Counted from the stretch's first letter, positions 1 through 11,857 are shown. The stretch is DNA of 64,000 nucleotides from Torreya grandis (GCA_037957365.1 JARHVA010000460.1:1301001-1365000), one strand, 5' to 3'. Translations and numbers: made by a program. Notes: generated by a model not told the origin, from the sequence alone.

Positions 1-1978
1 GTTGAATATTATTTGGTGTTTGACTGAACCTGTGATTGAGATATCAAGTATGTTCATGAGGATCAGATCATGAACAACCGTTTTTGGTTTTTATAAATAT
101 GATGTTTTTGGTACATTAGTTGGGTTTTCTAAAAACATACCAATAAGACAGTTTGTTTGTTCTTTTGAGAACGGTGTTTGATGGAATGAGTAGAGAAATT
201 GGATTATATCTTCCACATTTTATGTGGGACATCATTTATTTACTCTAATTGGACAAGGAATATGACCAAATTTAGAGGAAAGATGATCCAAATTCGATTA
301 CATTTTTTCAACAACAAGAATACAAAAACCTTGGTAGTTCTAGTTTTAGGATAAAGAAGACTTTGAAGATGTTTTTTCAATAGTAGTTTCTTGGATTCAT
401 CCAACATGATACATGGTTGCATCTATGAAAACTGCATGATTGTTTATTTTATTTATTAAATTATTTTGGATGTATTAACTTTGGATTACAAGGGGTGATG
501 TTATATTTATAATCCAAAGTTTATAGGTTTAATTAAAATATTAAATAAAAAAAATGGAAAATGCGACCTAAAATAATTATTAGGTCATTTATTTTTTAAT
601 GTTTTATGTAGAACAATTACTGAGAAAGTTCTAGATAGAGTTTTTATTCAGGCAATCATATACAAAGGCTATCTTATAAATCTAAGTTTAGTGTGATGGT
701 TAAATCCTTAACTTAGCATATGTTTTTATTTAAAAGAGATCCTTGAGACCAATTGCAAGTATTGAGTTCTGCCTTTTAGTTCCAATATGGCTTAATATAA
801 CACTGACAAAGTTAGAGAGACAATGAATTGGTTCAGAGGCCGCCTACGAATTTCTTGGAGGATATCATAGTGGGATTAACAAAGAGTTTTTAAATACCCA
901 CATTGTATAGCCTCTAAAACAATTAGTTCTAGGGCAGAGATTCAAATGTCTATTTAAAGTCCACAAAGCAAAAAAAGACTTTAGAAGACTATTGCCGCTT
1001 TTCAACGATAGTTCAAAGAAGAAAATTGTGGTTAATGGTTTAGGAGCCTTTGAACTTTGCCCACTCACTTTGCTAAAACATTCCACCTACTTGAAAATTA
1101 GTGCATCCAAAATTGTGACATAACGTTTGCCTACTTTTGCCTACTTTGTGTCATTGTTGCCAAGTTATTTGTGTTAGAGTTTCCTATTTTAAGAATGGGT
1201 GATATAATGCAATGTGTATTTGAGAATCTTGATAAAAAATGTAATGAGGGAAAGGACGATAAAAAGAGAGTGAAGCCAAAAAAAAATGATCTACAAGGGG
1301 GAATTGGTTAGAAATGAAAGTCATAAATGTAAGGCAACATCTTACTACCGATAAGGACATAAGCACCCACATTAGCATATCAACTACTAGGAAAACAAGA
1401 GATTTTTCTAGTATTAGAGAAGTACGTGATTCTCCCAACAAGAGAATGTCCCTGATGTAATATAAAGCATTATAAAATACAATAAATGTGATTTAATCAT
1501 TCTTTATTCTAGCATATTTTCATCTTCAACTTATGAGTTGGATTTATGCATGTTTTGAAGACAATTTATTGCCCCACATTCTTCCAAATTTGGTCTTCAT
1601 TCATGTATGGAATTTGGTCTTCACTAGCATTTGTTGGGCATGCAACTAAGTAAAAATATCTCTAATTCATATCTTGTCGCGTGGATTGTAGCTTTACTAG
1701 CATTTGTTTAAAGTATTCAATTTGATTATGTTATAATATATAATTGCAATGTTCCTCTCATTCCTATGTATGTCTTCAATCATGTTCCTCAAAAGTTCTT
1801 GTGGTTCTCATCCTCTCGAGTTTCCCCTGTTTAAGATCTGTAGTGACTACAAATATTTTCCTTTCACTATTTAGTCAACCTTAACTACAAATCATGTGTC
1901 CCTTTGTTGTCCATACACAAATTGGACTCATTAAAGAGGGACAGAGGCTATTTAACTCTCTTCAGGGCCTCTCATTAG
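1..1978. other. Unclassified AT-rich flank, no gene recognised
   Basis: No recognisable gene. On the plus strand, roughly 850-1123, one frame stays open for about 90 codons apart from a single TAG, ending in TAA; it is Lys/Leu-rich and resembles nothing I know. It may be a decayed transposon or gene piece. Short words such as AATTTGGTCTTCA recur near 1580-1620. Confidence 0.4.
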
Positions 1979-2212
1979 TATCAATTGATAAACCTCATCA
2001 TGGCAAATATTTGATGCTATATAAATGCAATTACAATGTATCATAGATTATGATTTTACATCTACATTTATGGATTCTAATCTCTTCTCTCTAATATCAA
2101 TCTATAACTTCATCATGCACGTTTTTCAAGCACCATAAATGAATGCCAATTTCAATACGATAAAAACTGTAATTTTACTTACGCATATCTAAATTCTAAT
2201 AATTTATTTCTA
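1979..2212. repeat. Diverged tandem duplication, two units of about 116 bp
   Basis: Unit 1 starts at 1979 (TATCAATTGATAAACCTCATC) and unit 2 at 2095 (TATCAATCTATAACTTCATC). The two align along their length through shared words such as CATCATG, CATAAATG/TATAAATG, TGATTTTAC/TAATTTTAC and ATTCTAAT, with many substitutions, so the duplication is old. No coding potential is visible. Confidence 0.6.
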
Positions 2213-2800
2213 AATTAAAAACATACAAACTAAAATCAAGTTAAATATAAAAAGAAGACTGACTTCACAAACACATTAGCTCCTAGAAAGGGATGTGAAG
2301 GGACATTAGAAATATCTAATCATAAATGAGACAAAATCCATGAGCATATATAAATTTGCATACATAATCTGGTATGTGTAATTCCATCCTGAACACAAGC
2401 GTAACATAATACAATTCCCAGGCAAAAGGACCATACAAAATGACAAAGGCTGATGTAAAGAACTATCAAGAGATTCCCTCCCCAACATCTCCAAGCCCTG
2501 CATTGATTGTAAGCCCTTCTCTCACATTTCCTTTTGGCCAACCATCTTTCCATTTCCTTCAGGTGTACCTCTCATTTTTATTTTTACTATTCTACACCTC
2601 CTCCTTCAGTTTATCATACAGACATGCGCAAGTTTCTTGAAAACAATTCAATGTCATGCCATCTCCATGATACCATAAAACATGGCTTTATCAAATACCC
2701 CATCTGTATATATATAGGCAGTCAAGCACATTGCATACTGTACATCTGATTTTATGAAGTCAACAGCATGGTCTAGATTTCTGAACATTTTAAATAAAAC
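2213..2800. other. Downstream flank of the PPR gene
   Basis: No recognisable gene. Short open frames on both strands around 2306-2750 have no family resemblance. The stretch is pyrimidine-rich on the plus strand near 2465-2640. It may include 3' UTR of the PPR transcript. Confidence 0.4.
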
Positions 2801-2806
2801 TTTATT
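2801..2806 (-). terminator. Candidate poly(A) signal of the PPR gene
   Basis: TTTATT on the plus strand reads AATAAA on the minus strand, about 100 bases beyond the PPR stop codon. This is a usual plant position, but AATAAA is common by chance in DNA this AT-rich. Confidence 0.35.
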
Positions 2807-2909
2807 CAGAAACTGGAAATAAAACCTGCTTCCTTCTTATCTCTGCAGGTTTGACACAGTGCACCTTGTTATAGTGCCAGCATATGTTTAAAGATTGCTT
2901 CACCTAGCA

Positions 2910-5771
2910 TTACCAATAATCTCCACAAGAACATTGTCCTTGTTTAAAATGATGGAACCGGCTTGCATCTCTCACAACAATTTGTCTTGCAACAATCTTG
3001 GAGATAAACTTGGTTGCAGTGTGGCAGTCATCACATACCCGAAGGTTCTTGACGACTCTAATAGTTGTCCCAGAGGGTGTGTTTAACAATCCAAAAGCAA
3101 TTGCCAACTTCTCACTGTGGTGGCAGAGGAATAATTCTCTTTCCTCCTCCTCCACATCACTCCGTACATGTTTTGAATCTGGAAGATACCCTGCTGCCTT
3201 CATCTCCCAAGACAATTTCTCCAACTTTGCATAGATCTCCTGTGTTTGTGGGTGTGATCTATCTCCTACACAAAAAGCATGTACCATTTTATGGCCTTCA
3301 ATCCAACTACATCCAGGTATCTTTTTAATTCCTCTATCTTTCATTAATTTCCTTACCATTTGAACCTCACACCACCTGCTCGCTTCTGCATAAATGTTTG
3401 ACAGAAGAACACAAGTCGCAGCATTTTGAGGATCCAGCTCAAAAAGAAGAGTTGCCGTAAATACTCCCAATCCCATATTCTTATGTGCTCTACAGGCACC
3501 AAGCAAACACATCCACACAATCATCACAGGTTTAATTGGCATTTTGATGATAAAGTTTAGAGTTTCCTGAAGATATCCAGCACGGACAAGAACGTCAACC
3601 ATGCACACATAATGATCAATTGTTGGCATAATGTGATAAGAGCCACTCATGTCATTGAAGTATTTACAGCCCTCATCCACTAAACCTGCATAGCTGCATG
3701 CTAATAAAACACAAACGAAGCTTGCATGGTCAGGCCATGTTCCAGAGTGCTTCATTACTTCAAAGAGTTTGAGAGCATCCTTGCAAAAGCCATTTTGTGC
3801 ATATCCTGCAATCATTGCAGTCCACGAGAGCACATCTTTATGAGGTATTTTGTCAAACAGTTCACGTGCCTTGTGTATGCTTCCACATTTCGCATACATA
3901 TCTACAAGGGTACTTGCAACGACAACATCTGATAAAAATCCACTTTTGATTATGCTTTTATGGATGCGCATGCCCTGTTCTAAAGATCCCATTTTTGCAT
4001 AGGCTGGGAGGACACTGGCAAAGGTTGTGGACTCTGGATTTACACCTGATGATTGCATTTGCTTAAAAGTTTCCACAGACTTTTCAACAAACCCATTTTG
4101 CGCATATCCTGCAATCATCGCATTCCATGAGACTGCATCTCTTTTAGGTATTTTGTCGAACAGTTCACGTGCCTTATGTACGCTTCCACATTTTGCATAC
4201 ATGTCTACTAGGGCACTTGCAACTACAAGATTGGACAAAAGTCCACTTTCCATTATGCTTTGATGGATATCCATACCCTGTTCTAAAGCTCCCATTTTGG
4301 CACAAGCTGGGAGAATGCTGGCAAAGGTTGTGTAGTCTGGCTTTACACAGGCCAATTGCATTTGCTTGAAAGTTTCCAAGGCCTTTTCAACAAATCCATT
4401 TTGTGCATATCCAACAATCATTGTAGTCCATGAGACCACATCTTTATGAGGCATTTCTTTAAAAAGCTCTAAAGCCTCGTCAAGAACACCATTTTGTGCA
4501 TATCCTGTAATCATGGCATTCCATGAGACCACATTTCTTTCAGGCATTATGTCAAACAGTTCACGTGCGTTGTGAATGCTTCCACATTTTGCATACATAT
4601 CTATTAGGGCATTTGAAACTACTACATCTAACAAACAGTCTCTTTCCATTATGCTTTGATGGATGTAGATACCCTGTTCTAAAGCTCCCATTTTAGCACA
4701 GGCTGGGAGGATGCTGGCAAAGGTTGTGGAGTCTGGCTTTACACCTGCCAATTGCATTTGCTTGAAAGTTTGCAACGCCTTTTCAACAAAACCATTTTGT
4801 GCATATCCTGCAATCATTGCTGTCCATGAGACCACATTTTTTTTGGACATTTTGTCAAACACTTCTTGTGCCTCGTGTATGCTTCCACATTTTGTGTACA
4901 TATCTACCAGGGCATTTGCTACAACACCATCTGATAAAAATCCACATTCGATTATGCTTTGATGGATATCCATACCCTGTTTTAAAGCTCCCATTTTGGC
5001 ACAGGCTGGGAGGATGCTGGCAAAGGTCATGGAATTTGGCTTGACACCTGCCAATTGCATTTGATGAAAAGTTTCCAAGGCCTTTTCAGCAAAACCGTTT
5101 TGTGCATATCCTGTAATCATTGTAGTCCATGAGAACACATTTTTCTGAGGCATTTTATCAAACAGATCACGTGCTTTGTGTATGTTTCCACATTTTGCAT
5201 ACATATCTACCAGGGCATTTGTAACTACATCATCTGAAAAAATTCCCCTTTCAATTATGCTTTGGTGAATGTCCATACCCTGTTCCAAAGCTCTTAGTTT
5301 GGCACAAGCTGGGAGTATGGTGGCAAAGATGAATCGATCGGGTTGGATACCTGTTCGCTGCATTTGGTGAAATAGTGTCAATGCCTCCTGAGGATACCCA
5401 TGTCTTCTGTAAGATGCAATCATGATATTCCATGAAAAGAGGTCTGGTTCAGTCATTTCATCAAATACTTGGTGAGCATGGAGTAAACATCCGCACTTGT
5501 CATACATGCGTATAAGGGTATTTTGTAATAGATTGTGTGTGACTAAGTGAAATCTTGTGTGAGTGATGTGGGAGTGGATTAGCTTACCCTCCGAAAGGGC
5601 TTTCTTGGAAATGCAGATCTGCAATAGTTGAAAGTATACAGAAGAATCTACAGGGGAATAGTGTGTAGTAAACAGAATGTGTAGCGCCTCTTTCAGCCGA
5701 CCTTCTCTACATAACGCTGTGAGATTGAGATTGAGATTGAGATTGGCAGTGGATTGCATTAGCATTGGCAT
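2910..5771 (-). CDS. PPR protein, PLS class with C-terminal E and DYW domains; organelle C-to-U RNA editing factor
   Basis: An intact intronless reading frame of 953 codons. Residues 1-44 are a leader almost free of acidic residues up to residue 22, compatible with mitochondrial or plastid import. From about residue 45 to 750 there are P-L-S pentatricopeptide repeats. Six units align on the NGF..KAL..F.QM core (starting near 125, 226, 327, 459, 560 and 661), spaced 101 residues except one gap of 132, where an extra 31-residue S repeat is inserted near 411-441. E motifs follow, then the PG box (IPGCSWIE, 818-825) and a full DYW deaminase-like domain with HSE (885-887), CDDC (913-916), the C-terminal CSC and the final D-Y-W at 951-953. 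By family knowledge such proteins bind organelle transcripts with their repeats and edit a nearby cytidine with the DYW domain. The ATG at 5771 is the first in frame; ATGs at codons 3 and 5 are alternatives. The target transcript cannot be deduced here. Confidence 0.96.
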   Translation of the reverse strand: MPMLMQSTANLNLNLNLTALCREGRLKEALHILFTTHYSPVDSSVYFQLLQICISKKALSEGKLIHSHITHTRFHLVTHNLLQNTLIRMYDKCGCLLHAHQVFDEMTEPDLFSWNIMIASYRRHGYPQEALTLFHQMQRTGIQPDRFIFATILPACAKLRALEQGMDIHQSIIERGIFSDDVVTNALVDMYAKCGNIHKARDLFDKMPQKNVFSWTTMITGYAQNGFAEKALETFHQMQLAGVKPNSMTFASILPACAKMGALKQGMDIHQSIIECGFLSDGVVANALVDMYTKCGSIHEAQEVFDKMSKKNVVSWTAMIAGYAQNGFVEKALQTFKQMQLAGVKPDSTTFASILPACAKMGALEQGIYIHQSIMERDCLLDVVVSNALIDMYAKCGSIHNARELFDIMPERNVVSWNAMITGYAQNGVLDEALELFKEMPHKDVVSWTTMIVGYAQNGFVEKALETFKQMQLACVKPDYTTFASILPACAKMGALEQGMDIHQSIMESGLLSNLVVASALVDMYAKCGSVHKARELFDKIPKRDAVSWNAMIAGYAQNGFVEKSVETFKQMQSSGVNPESTTFASVLPAYAKMGSLEQGMRIHKSIIKSGFLSDVVVASTLVDMYAKCGSIHKARELFDKIPHKDVLSWTAMIAGYAQNGFCKDALKLFEVMKHSGTWPDHASFVCVLLACSYAGLVDEGCKYFNDMSGSYHIMPTIDHYVCMVDVLVRAGYLQETLNFIIKMPIKPVMIVWMCLLGACRAHKNMGLGVFTATLLFELDPQNAATCVLLSNIYAEASRWCEVQMVRKLMKDRGIKKIPGCSWIEGHKMVHAFCVGDRSHPQTQEIYAKLEKLSWEMKAAGYLPDSKHVRSDVEEEERELFLCHHSEKLAIAFGLLNTPSGTTIRVVKNLRVCDDCHTATKFISKIVARQIVVRDASRFHHFKQGQCSCGDYW

Positions 5772-6193
5772 TGTATGATTACAATTGAAGAGCTGGAAAT
5801 GTGCATTTTTATTCCATTCCTCAACAACAATTAGAATGAAACAGTGGCATACTCTGTCCTCAAAAGTGATTTTATGGACATTTACAATTTATGTTGACAA
5901 ATCCCTGCTCTGCCATTTGAGATTCTGCCATTTCTGATTTGATAATATTCTTCCGTCAGTAACGTTCCATAACAATATAAATTTATTTTAAGTTTGTTTT
6001 GAAATGATTACAGTGTTTCAGTTACGGTTTATCTAAAGCAATATATTGCATGCTTTCAATTTTAAATAAATACAAGTTTTTAAAGATTATTTTATTGTTT
6101 ATAACAAGGAGCACTTTCCGATTGGTTAAGGAGGCACAATGAATGTTGAAACTTAAAAATAACTTTTTTTAGCGTGTTTTCGGATTTGAAAGA
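5772..6193. other. Upstream (promoter-side) region of the PPR gene
   Basis: The region 5' of the minus-strand PPR gene. It is AT-rich and has several TATA-like words, none placed well enough to call a promoter. No other gene is visible. Confidence 0.4.
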
Positions 6194-7930
6194 CTACAAA
6201 GATGAGTGTATATACTTTTTTGTTAGTCGAAATTTTTTACGAAATAATCTTAATATTAAAAATAACAATGTGTGTACACTGCCAAAACTAAAAGAGATTA
6301 ATTTTAAAATGAAAGTAATATGGGTCGACCATTTATCATAATCTTCAAATAAAGCAAACCTGTAAGAAGTGGGCTCTAGAAGGAATGGAAAAAATAAACT
6401 ATGAATCCACTTCCAAGCACACTTAGCATGAGGGAAAGTCCACAATAGATGCTTGAAGGTCTTTGATCTATTATGGGCAAGGTATTTAGGGTGATCAATT
6501 CCAATTTTGTGAAGCCTTTCACCCAAAAGCATCTCTTAATAAATTAAACACCACAAAAATGTGCAAGTTTAGCTCTGAGCTTAGCTTGCCATATATAATA
6601 AAGGAGAGATAGTCGAGTCCAAGCAAAGAATTCAACCACTAACAACTATTCCAAAGCTAGTATTTTCACCAAGTCATTAGTGGTTGAAGACCTAGATTAT
6701 GCATCATAACATCATGCATAAGCCCTTGAATGTGCAAGATGGAAGGCATAATAGAGTTAGCAAAGTTTATACTTTCTTTATAAGATGGGCCATAGAGTCC
6801 AATCTCGTGACAAAATAAGATCGCGAACAGTATGAATGCCAAGCAAAAGGTGGTTGTTGATGATGATGGGAGACCACCAAAGATTGTGGTCATTAAAAGT
6901 GAGAACTGATTTTAAACCCATCCCTAGCCCAATTGAGAAACCACTTGATCGAATCAAAGGCTTTTTAAATGTTGTGGGCAACAAATGAGCCCTCAATATT
7001 AATTAGACATTGATAACACGAAGCATGTGGAAGCCAACTCCCTTCTAGACTTTTTTTCTATGTGATGCACTTGCAAAAATGTAATGCCTAAGGATAATTT
7101 ATCCATGCCTCTGAGCCCTCAATGTCTTGAATAATCCACTTAACACACAAAGCGATGATTTGTTTATAGACATCAATACTGTCCATACCTCCTTTATCTT
7201 AAAGAAGGCAACAAATGCCCTAAGCAACACTATGGCATCCACAGGGTTATTTGGCATTAACCCACATAAAGTATTGAAACAACTTGGAAAGCTTGTCATA
7301 ACTTGCCTATGATGCATCTCAACAAGAGGGATAATAGACACGAGTTGCTGCAAGAATCTGTATGCAATTCTGAAGCTTTCCAACCAAAGACAAAAGCTTG
7401 GTAATTTAGTAAGCAATTTTATTCTTAACCCATTGTAGTACACATTGCCAAAGGGAAGACATGAATCTTTCACAGGGAAAAAGAATGCCAAGGAATTTAA
7501 ACGTTTCCCATTTATCAATCCACATCCAATTAAAATTCTCAAGTTTATTAGGAATAAACATCATACTCTATCAATATCATTGAGTTTTGATCTGTTACAG
7601 GTTTGATCCTAAGGCTTCACACACAATGTCAATGCACACTATAGATTTATTAAACGAATAATCATTCTCTGATAGGGTTAGAAAAGAGTCATCAACAAAA
7701 TGATTGTTAAGAAGTTGACTAGTCCTATTTGAGAGAGTGATACCCCTAATAAGGTTTTTCTCAACTTTGCAGGCCAAAATATAACCAAAAGCCTCTACAA
7801 TCAAAATATAAAAAGAAATAACAAGAATGCAACCTTGTTTAATCAAGTAGAAAAATGAGACTCCAAGTACAAGAAATGGGGTGGTAAATTCCCATTTAAA
7901 TAAGAGATTATAAACAAGATGATTGCACAT
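6194..7930 (-). mobile_element. Decayed LINE ORF2 (reverse transcriptase to C-terminal zinc-binding region)
   Basis: Minus-strand frames in sequence give a plant LINE ORF2. At 7595-7930 is the RT core, with a stretch like the conserved (R)QGCPLSPYLF-(I/V)-VEAF block, then HFVDDSFLTL, where FVDD stands for the catalytic F/YADD. At 7099-7542 is the post-catalytic RT region with LPSFCLWLESFRIAYRFLQQ, equivalent to the family's K-L-S-LAGR-IL-I-VLQ block. At 6666-6996 are NLWWSPIII and DWTLWPIL-like pieces. At 6194-6532 is the RT-associated zinc-binding segment (LGERLHKIGI, then HLLWTFPHAKCAWKWI). Frameshifts and stops separate the pieces, and the endonuclease and RT amino end are not seen. The element is dead. 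Confidence 0.8.
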
Positions 7931-8973
7931 GTTTTTAATTTATTTTACCAAGTGACCCTCCAAGATTCTCACACGTGGGATTTTATTTCCACTTTGAAAA
8001 TCTTGGACTCTTCAATAATGTATTCCTTACCATAGAAAATGTCTCACTTTGAGGACCCGACCAACTTTAACTTGCTCAGTTTATATTCCTTGGGCATGCT
8101 AACCTCATTGGCTTCAATATTTTTTCCGAAGGCTTGGTCTTACATAGTGACATGAAATGATAGATTTAATCTTACATATACATTTGATTTTTAAAAACTC
8201 TCACAATTTATCGCATTTTAAATTTTTATTTGAAAACAATAATCTCATAATTTTATGTTAAATTTTCAATAAAATTAACTATATATTTTCTTAAATATGT
8301 TTTGAAGGATGATTAAAAAAGTGTTATTTTATATAAAAAAAAGCTTCACATATCACTATCACAATAAAAATGATATATATATAGATAAAACAAAGCAATG
8401 GCATTATAGGATCAATGTGATAATGTATAAAACTTCATAAAAACTTTCATACACTTGGAGAGGAGAATGTATATTCATCAAAATGAGATAAGAGTTAAAA
8501 TATATCAAGAGACCCCAAACATATTGTGGCATCACTAATGGTGACAAATAAACATAAAAGAGAAGTGGCACTACATACTTATATAGAATCATACTGAGCT
8601 TCACAACATGTTCCTAACACACCCCTTCACATCTCAATATTTTAAGGTATTATAGATGTCATTGTAATGTACCAGGTAGTAATATTTATATGCTATATTT
8701 TATATAAAGAATAGTTGCATATATTATAGTAAGTAAGTAATTATTTTGTAAGTGGTGTTAAGAAGGTAAATAAGTATATAATATTTGTTACCAAGAGTTA
8801 TTAAGGAGTAAATAGGTATAACATTTTTTAATTAAAAGGTTATATACTAATGTAAACTAGTTGTGAAAGATAATAATATTAAGGAGTGACTTAAATAAGT
8901 ATATGGTATATGAGATATATAAGAGATACAAGTATATTTAATTTAGGCATACATAAGTGATAAATATAGAAGT
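7919..8973 (+). mobile_element. Element D, copy 1, left part (LTR- or leader-like, non-coding)
   Basis: This stretch matches 27869-about 28978 over its whole length, both starting TGATTGCACATGTTTT. The match includes runs such as TCTTCAATAA and AAAATTAACTATATATTTTCTT. It is non-coding and precedes gag-like sequence, so it is probably an LTR or 5' leader of the D family. A copia element interrupts it at 8974; the rest of copy 1 resumes at 11952. Confidence 0.65.
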
Positions 8974-9833
8974 TGATGGCACTAGGTGAAAAATGGAGGA
9001 ATAATAATAAAAATGTTTTCAAAATCTAACTTGTTTATTTTTGTACACTATGTAAGCATTTATAGCCTATGGGAAGATAAGTTGGTTACAAAACCAACTA
9101 ACAAGTAAAACAATTTGAACAACCAACAAATAAACAAAATTAAATAAAACATAAACAACTCTGGATAAATAATCCAACAAACTTCCCTTGATCTAAATAG
9201 GTATAGAAGAAGAAATATTTTGAGCAATAACTCCGAAGTCATCAAAGGAATTTTGTTGCAACTGCAAGTGGTGTAATGTACCTCTAACACTGACCAATAA
9301 CTAATGCCACTCCATAAAGAAGCCCACCCCTACAATTTTGAAAAAAAATAGCTGATGAACATGATCAAAGCTTACTCATCCTTAGTGATCATTGTACCAT
9401 ACTATATTAGAACATAATCAGGGATGTCCAACTACATGCACCCACATAAGGTCTCACATAGGGATGCATCTAAGTGACAAATATGTACTGTGTATGGCAT
9501 ATCTCCATGATGTCCAACAAACATTGATGACCTTTGATCAACATTGAAGGTGATAGCAAACCCTGTCAACTCGTATTGTCACCAATGACTTATCAAAGAC
9601 AAATAAATGCAATATGTTTTCCCCCTATTAGGTGAGAGGTGAGATGCTATGTACTAAGATAAACAAAAATAACTAACTTTTTCTATTCCATGTCATGAGT
9701 GTCAGATATAGAAATCCAAAAATAGAACTAAAATCTTGAACACAAGCCAAAATAATGCTACTACAATAGATCTCAATCTTGAGCCTAGTAGCTCACACAA
9801 GATGAGTGAATCACTGATCACTTAGAACAAGTT

Positions 9834-10830
9834 GTGAGGTCCATCAGGACCATAGACCTTGGCCATATAGGATGCTTTTTGATTAGAGGATGTGCCAGAA
9901 TAACTGAAATAACTAGAGTAACTAGAAGATCTACCGCTAAAATGATCCACATAATTTTATTCAGATTTCTTTTTGTGTGGAGAGTGGGGTCATCAAGAAG
10001 GAAAAACATCTACAAGATGTCCAATAACACCACATTTGAAACATGTTGGCTTTTTATTGTGTCTATAGGATCTAGAATATGTTGAACCACTAGAGTGAGA
10101 AGAATGTTTATGATGATGTCCGTGTTTGGAAGACCCTAGAAAGTTTTGATGTGAATGTTGTGGAGACCGTCAAGAACGATGTTGAAAATGTCTCTAAGAG
10201 TGTTTCAAAAAATGTTTCTGAAACTGTCATTTTACATGATGATGATATCTATGTTGGGAGCTATTCTTTACATAGTGAGCCTCTTCAATAGGCATATGAA
10301 GTCAAATGTGGCACCATTAAGTTTATCACTAAATTGTAACATTTCAATAAAATTGGTGTATGTATAACTAAGGACATTTAATGTGATATAAATCAACATG
10401 TCATTATCAATTTTACCACAAGTTGTGTAGTATTTTTGTTTCAATGTTTTCATGTGAGAAAGATATTTAGATACGTCTCCATTATATGCCAGTTTATTGT
10501 TCAAAAGCTGCATAAGAAGATCAATCTTCTTGTATGGAGGTTGCTTGTCATACAAATCCTTTAATATGTTCCATGCATTAGTTATAACTACCTCAATATG
10601 AATGATAACCTATTCCTGGTGCAAGATGATTTCAAAAGTGTGAGTGCACGCTTATCACATTTCTAGTAGTCAACCAACTTTGTGGCTTCACTTGGTGGTG
10701 TGGTTTATTTATCTATAATTTTTTGTAAATAATTAAAGATTAGGCTATTCTCCATGTTTTTACTTCATTATTTGTAAATTTTAGGAGATAATTTACCATT
10801 TTTTGAGATCAAACTCACAATTTTTGCCAT
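9834..10830 (-). pseudogene. Copia gag (GAG-UBN2 type) with decayed zinc knuckle
   Basis: Reading starts at an ATG at 10830 (MAKIVSLISKNGK). It continues with stops as a typical copia gag: KCDKRALTLLKSSCT, then YDKQPPYKKIDLLMQLLNNK, VSKYLSHMKTLKQKYYTT, GKIDNDMLIYITLNVLSYTY and NFIEML. Near 10019-10060 is a nucleic-acid-binding knuckle, CFKCGVIGHLVDVF, whose last cysteine has become phenylalanine. Gag packages the element RNA in autonomous relatives. Stops in the amino-terminal third and the missing pol show it is dead. Confidence 0.8.
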
Positions 10831-11387
10831 GATGCAACAAAAGAAGTAAATCAACAAGATGAACGCTACTTGGGGTTTTTCCATTACTCTTCTAAGTAGA
10901 TTCAATATCTAAAAGGTTTAGATATAAAAAAATACAAGTTCAAAGGGTTTTGAACCCTTGAACACCTCTTATGCAAGTAACCAACAAAATTCCATTTGCC
11001 AATCTATTTTCATGAAAGTTTAGAACATTTAGAAATAATATTATAAATAAACTTGAGCTTTCTAATTTACACAATAAAAAATATTTGCATATAAAAGCAA
11101 ATGTGAAATCAATTTACCATATTTTTTTACTTTCAAGGAAAAAACAACTATGCCTTTCCTTATGGGACCCTCACTAATTTTAGGTTTTACCAAAATTTTG
11201 ACAAGATTTTAAACTTCTTCAACATGTCAGGGTTATGTTACACTCTCAAAACATATAAATCCATCTTATTTGTGTTACCTCCTCTGAAATTACTAGTTTG
11301 ATTATTTGTGAGATTTGTTTGTGATGATAGGCACCCTATCTCATGACAGGGTAGTAGAGAGAGAACGAACCCTAGTACAAGGCATCA

Positions 11388-11541
11388 GGTTTGTATTCCA
11401 GTCGAGCTTCACAACTAACACACAAATTCATGTATAATATAGGCACTTTCACAATTGTGTGCAATTAGAATGGAGGCAACCGTGCAGATTTGTATTCTAC
11501 TAGGGCTTCAAAAACTAACACACAAATCCATGTATAATATA
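11388..11541. repeat. Two-copy direct repeat in the copia leader
   Basis: The sequence TTTGTATTC-AC/GT-AG-GCTTCA-AA-CTAACACACAAAT-CATGTATAATATA occurs at about 11388-11441 and again at 11485-11541, a spacing near 97 bp, with few differences. Confidence 0.6.
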
Positions 11542-11570
11542 CCAAAATATAAAATCACTATAAACATGTA

Positions 11571-11762
11571 AAATTGGCTACAATCTATAATAACAACAAC
11601 CTTAGTGGTCTTACCACTAGAGGATCCAACCTTCTCAATTTCGTGCACAACATCCATGCCCTCAATAACCAAACCAAACAAAACTTTAATACAATGGCTT
11701 CTTTAAAAAAGTTTGATGATATCTTCAATGACTTTAACTACATCCACTCAAACTACCGTGCC
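11571..11762 (-). pseudogene. Cyclophilin (peptidyl-prolyl isomerase) C-terminal fragment inside the copia leader
   Basis: An uninterrupted minus-strand stretch, 11684 down to 11571, encodes 38 residues reading [13 protein letters not shown] then [20 protein letters not shown] and DCSQF. This follows the C-terminal end of plant cyclophilins, whose conserved pattern is VFG-V-EG-DVV-IE-VGS-SG-T-K-V-IADCGQL. A second, poorer piece just upstream (11711-11762) reads GTVV, stop, VDVVKVIEDI and looks like a partial duplicate of the same region. The rest of the cyclophilin is absent, so it cannot be functional. It lies between the primer-binding site and gag, in the same sense as gag. Confidence 0.7.
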
Positions 11763-11857
11763 ATTCTTTATCTAATGCACTTTTTTGGATGATGAATGCA
11801 AATTGAAATCATTACCATTACTTTCTCTTCTAGCCATATTCTTATAAAAAATTCTTG

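Noticed and set aside
2895..5044. Plus-strand open frames of 60-87 codons across the PPR gene
   Set aside because: Antisense shadows of a strongly repetitive coding sequence.
10931..10956. Palindromic TTCAAAGGGTTTTGAACCCTTGAAC as a tRNA T-arm or regulatory site
   Set aside because: No tRNA cloverleaf around it; it is a short inverted repeat in a retroelement leader.
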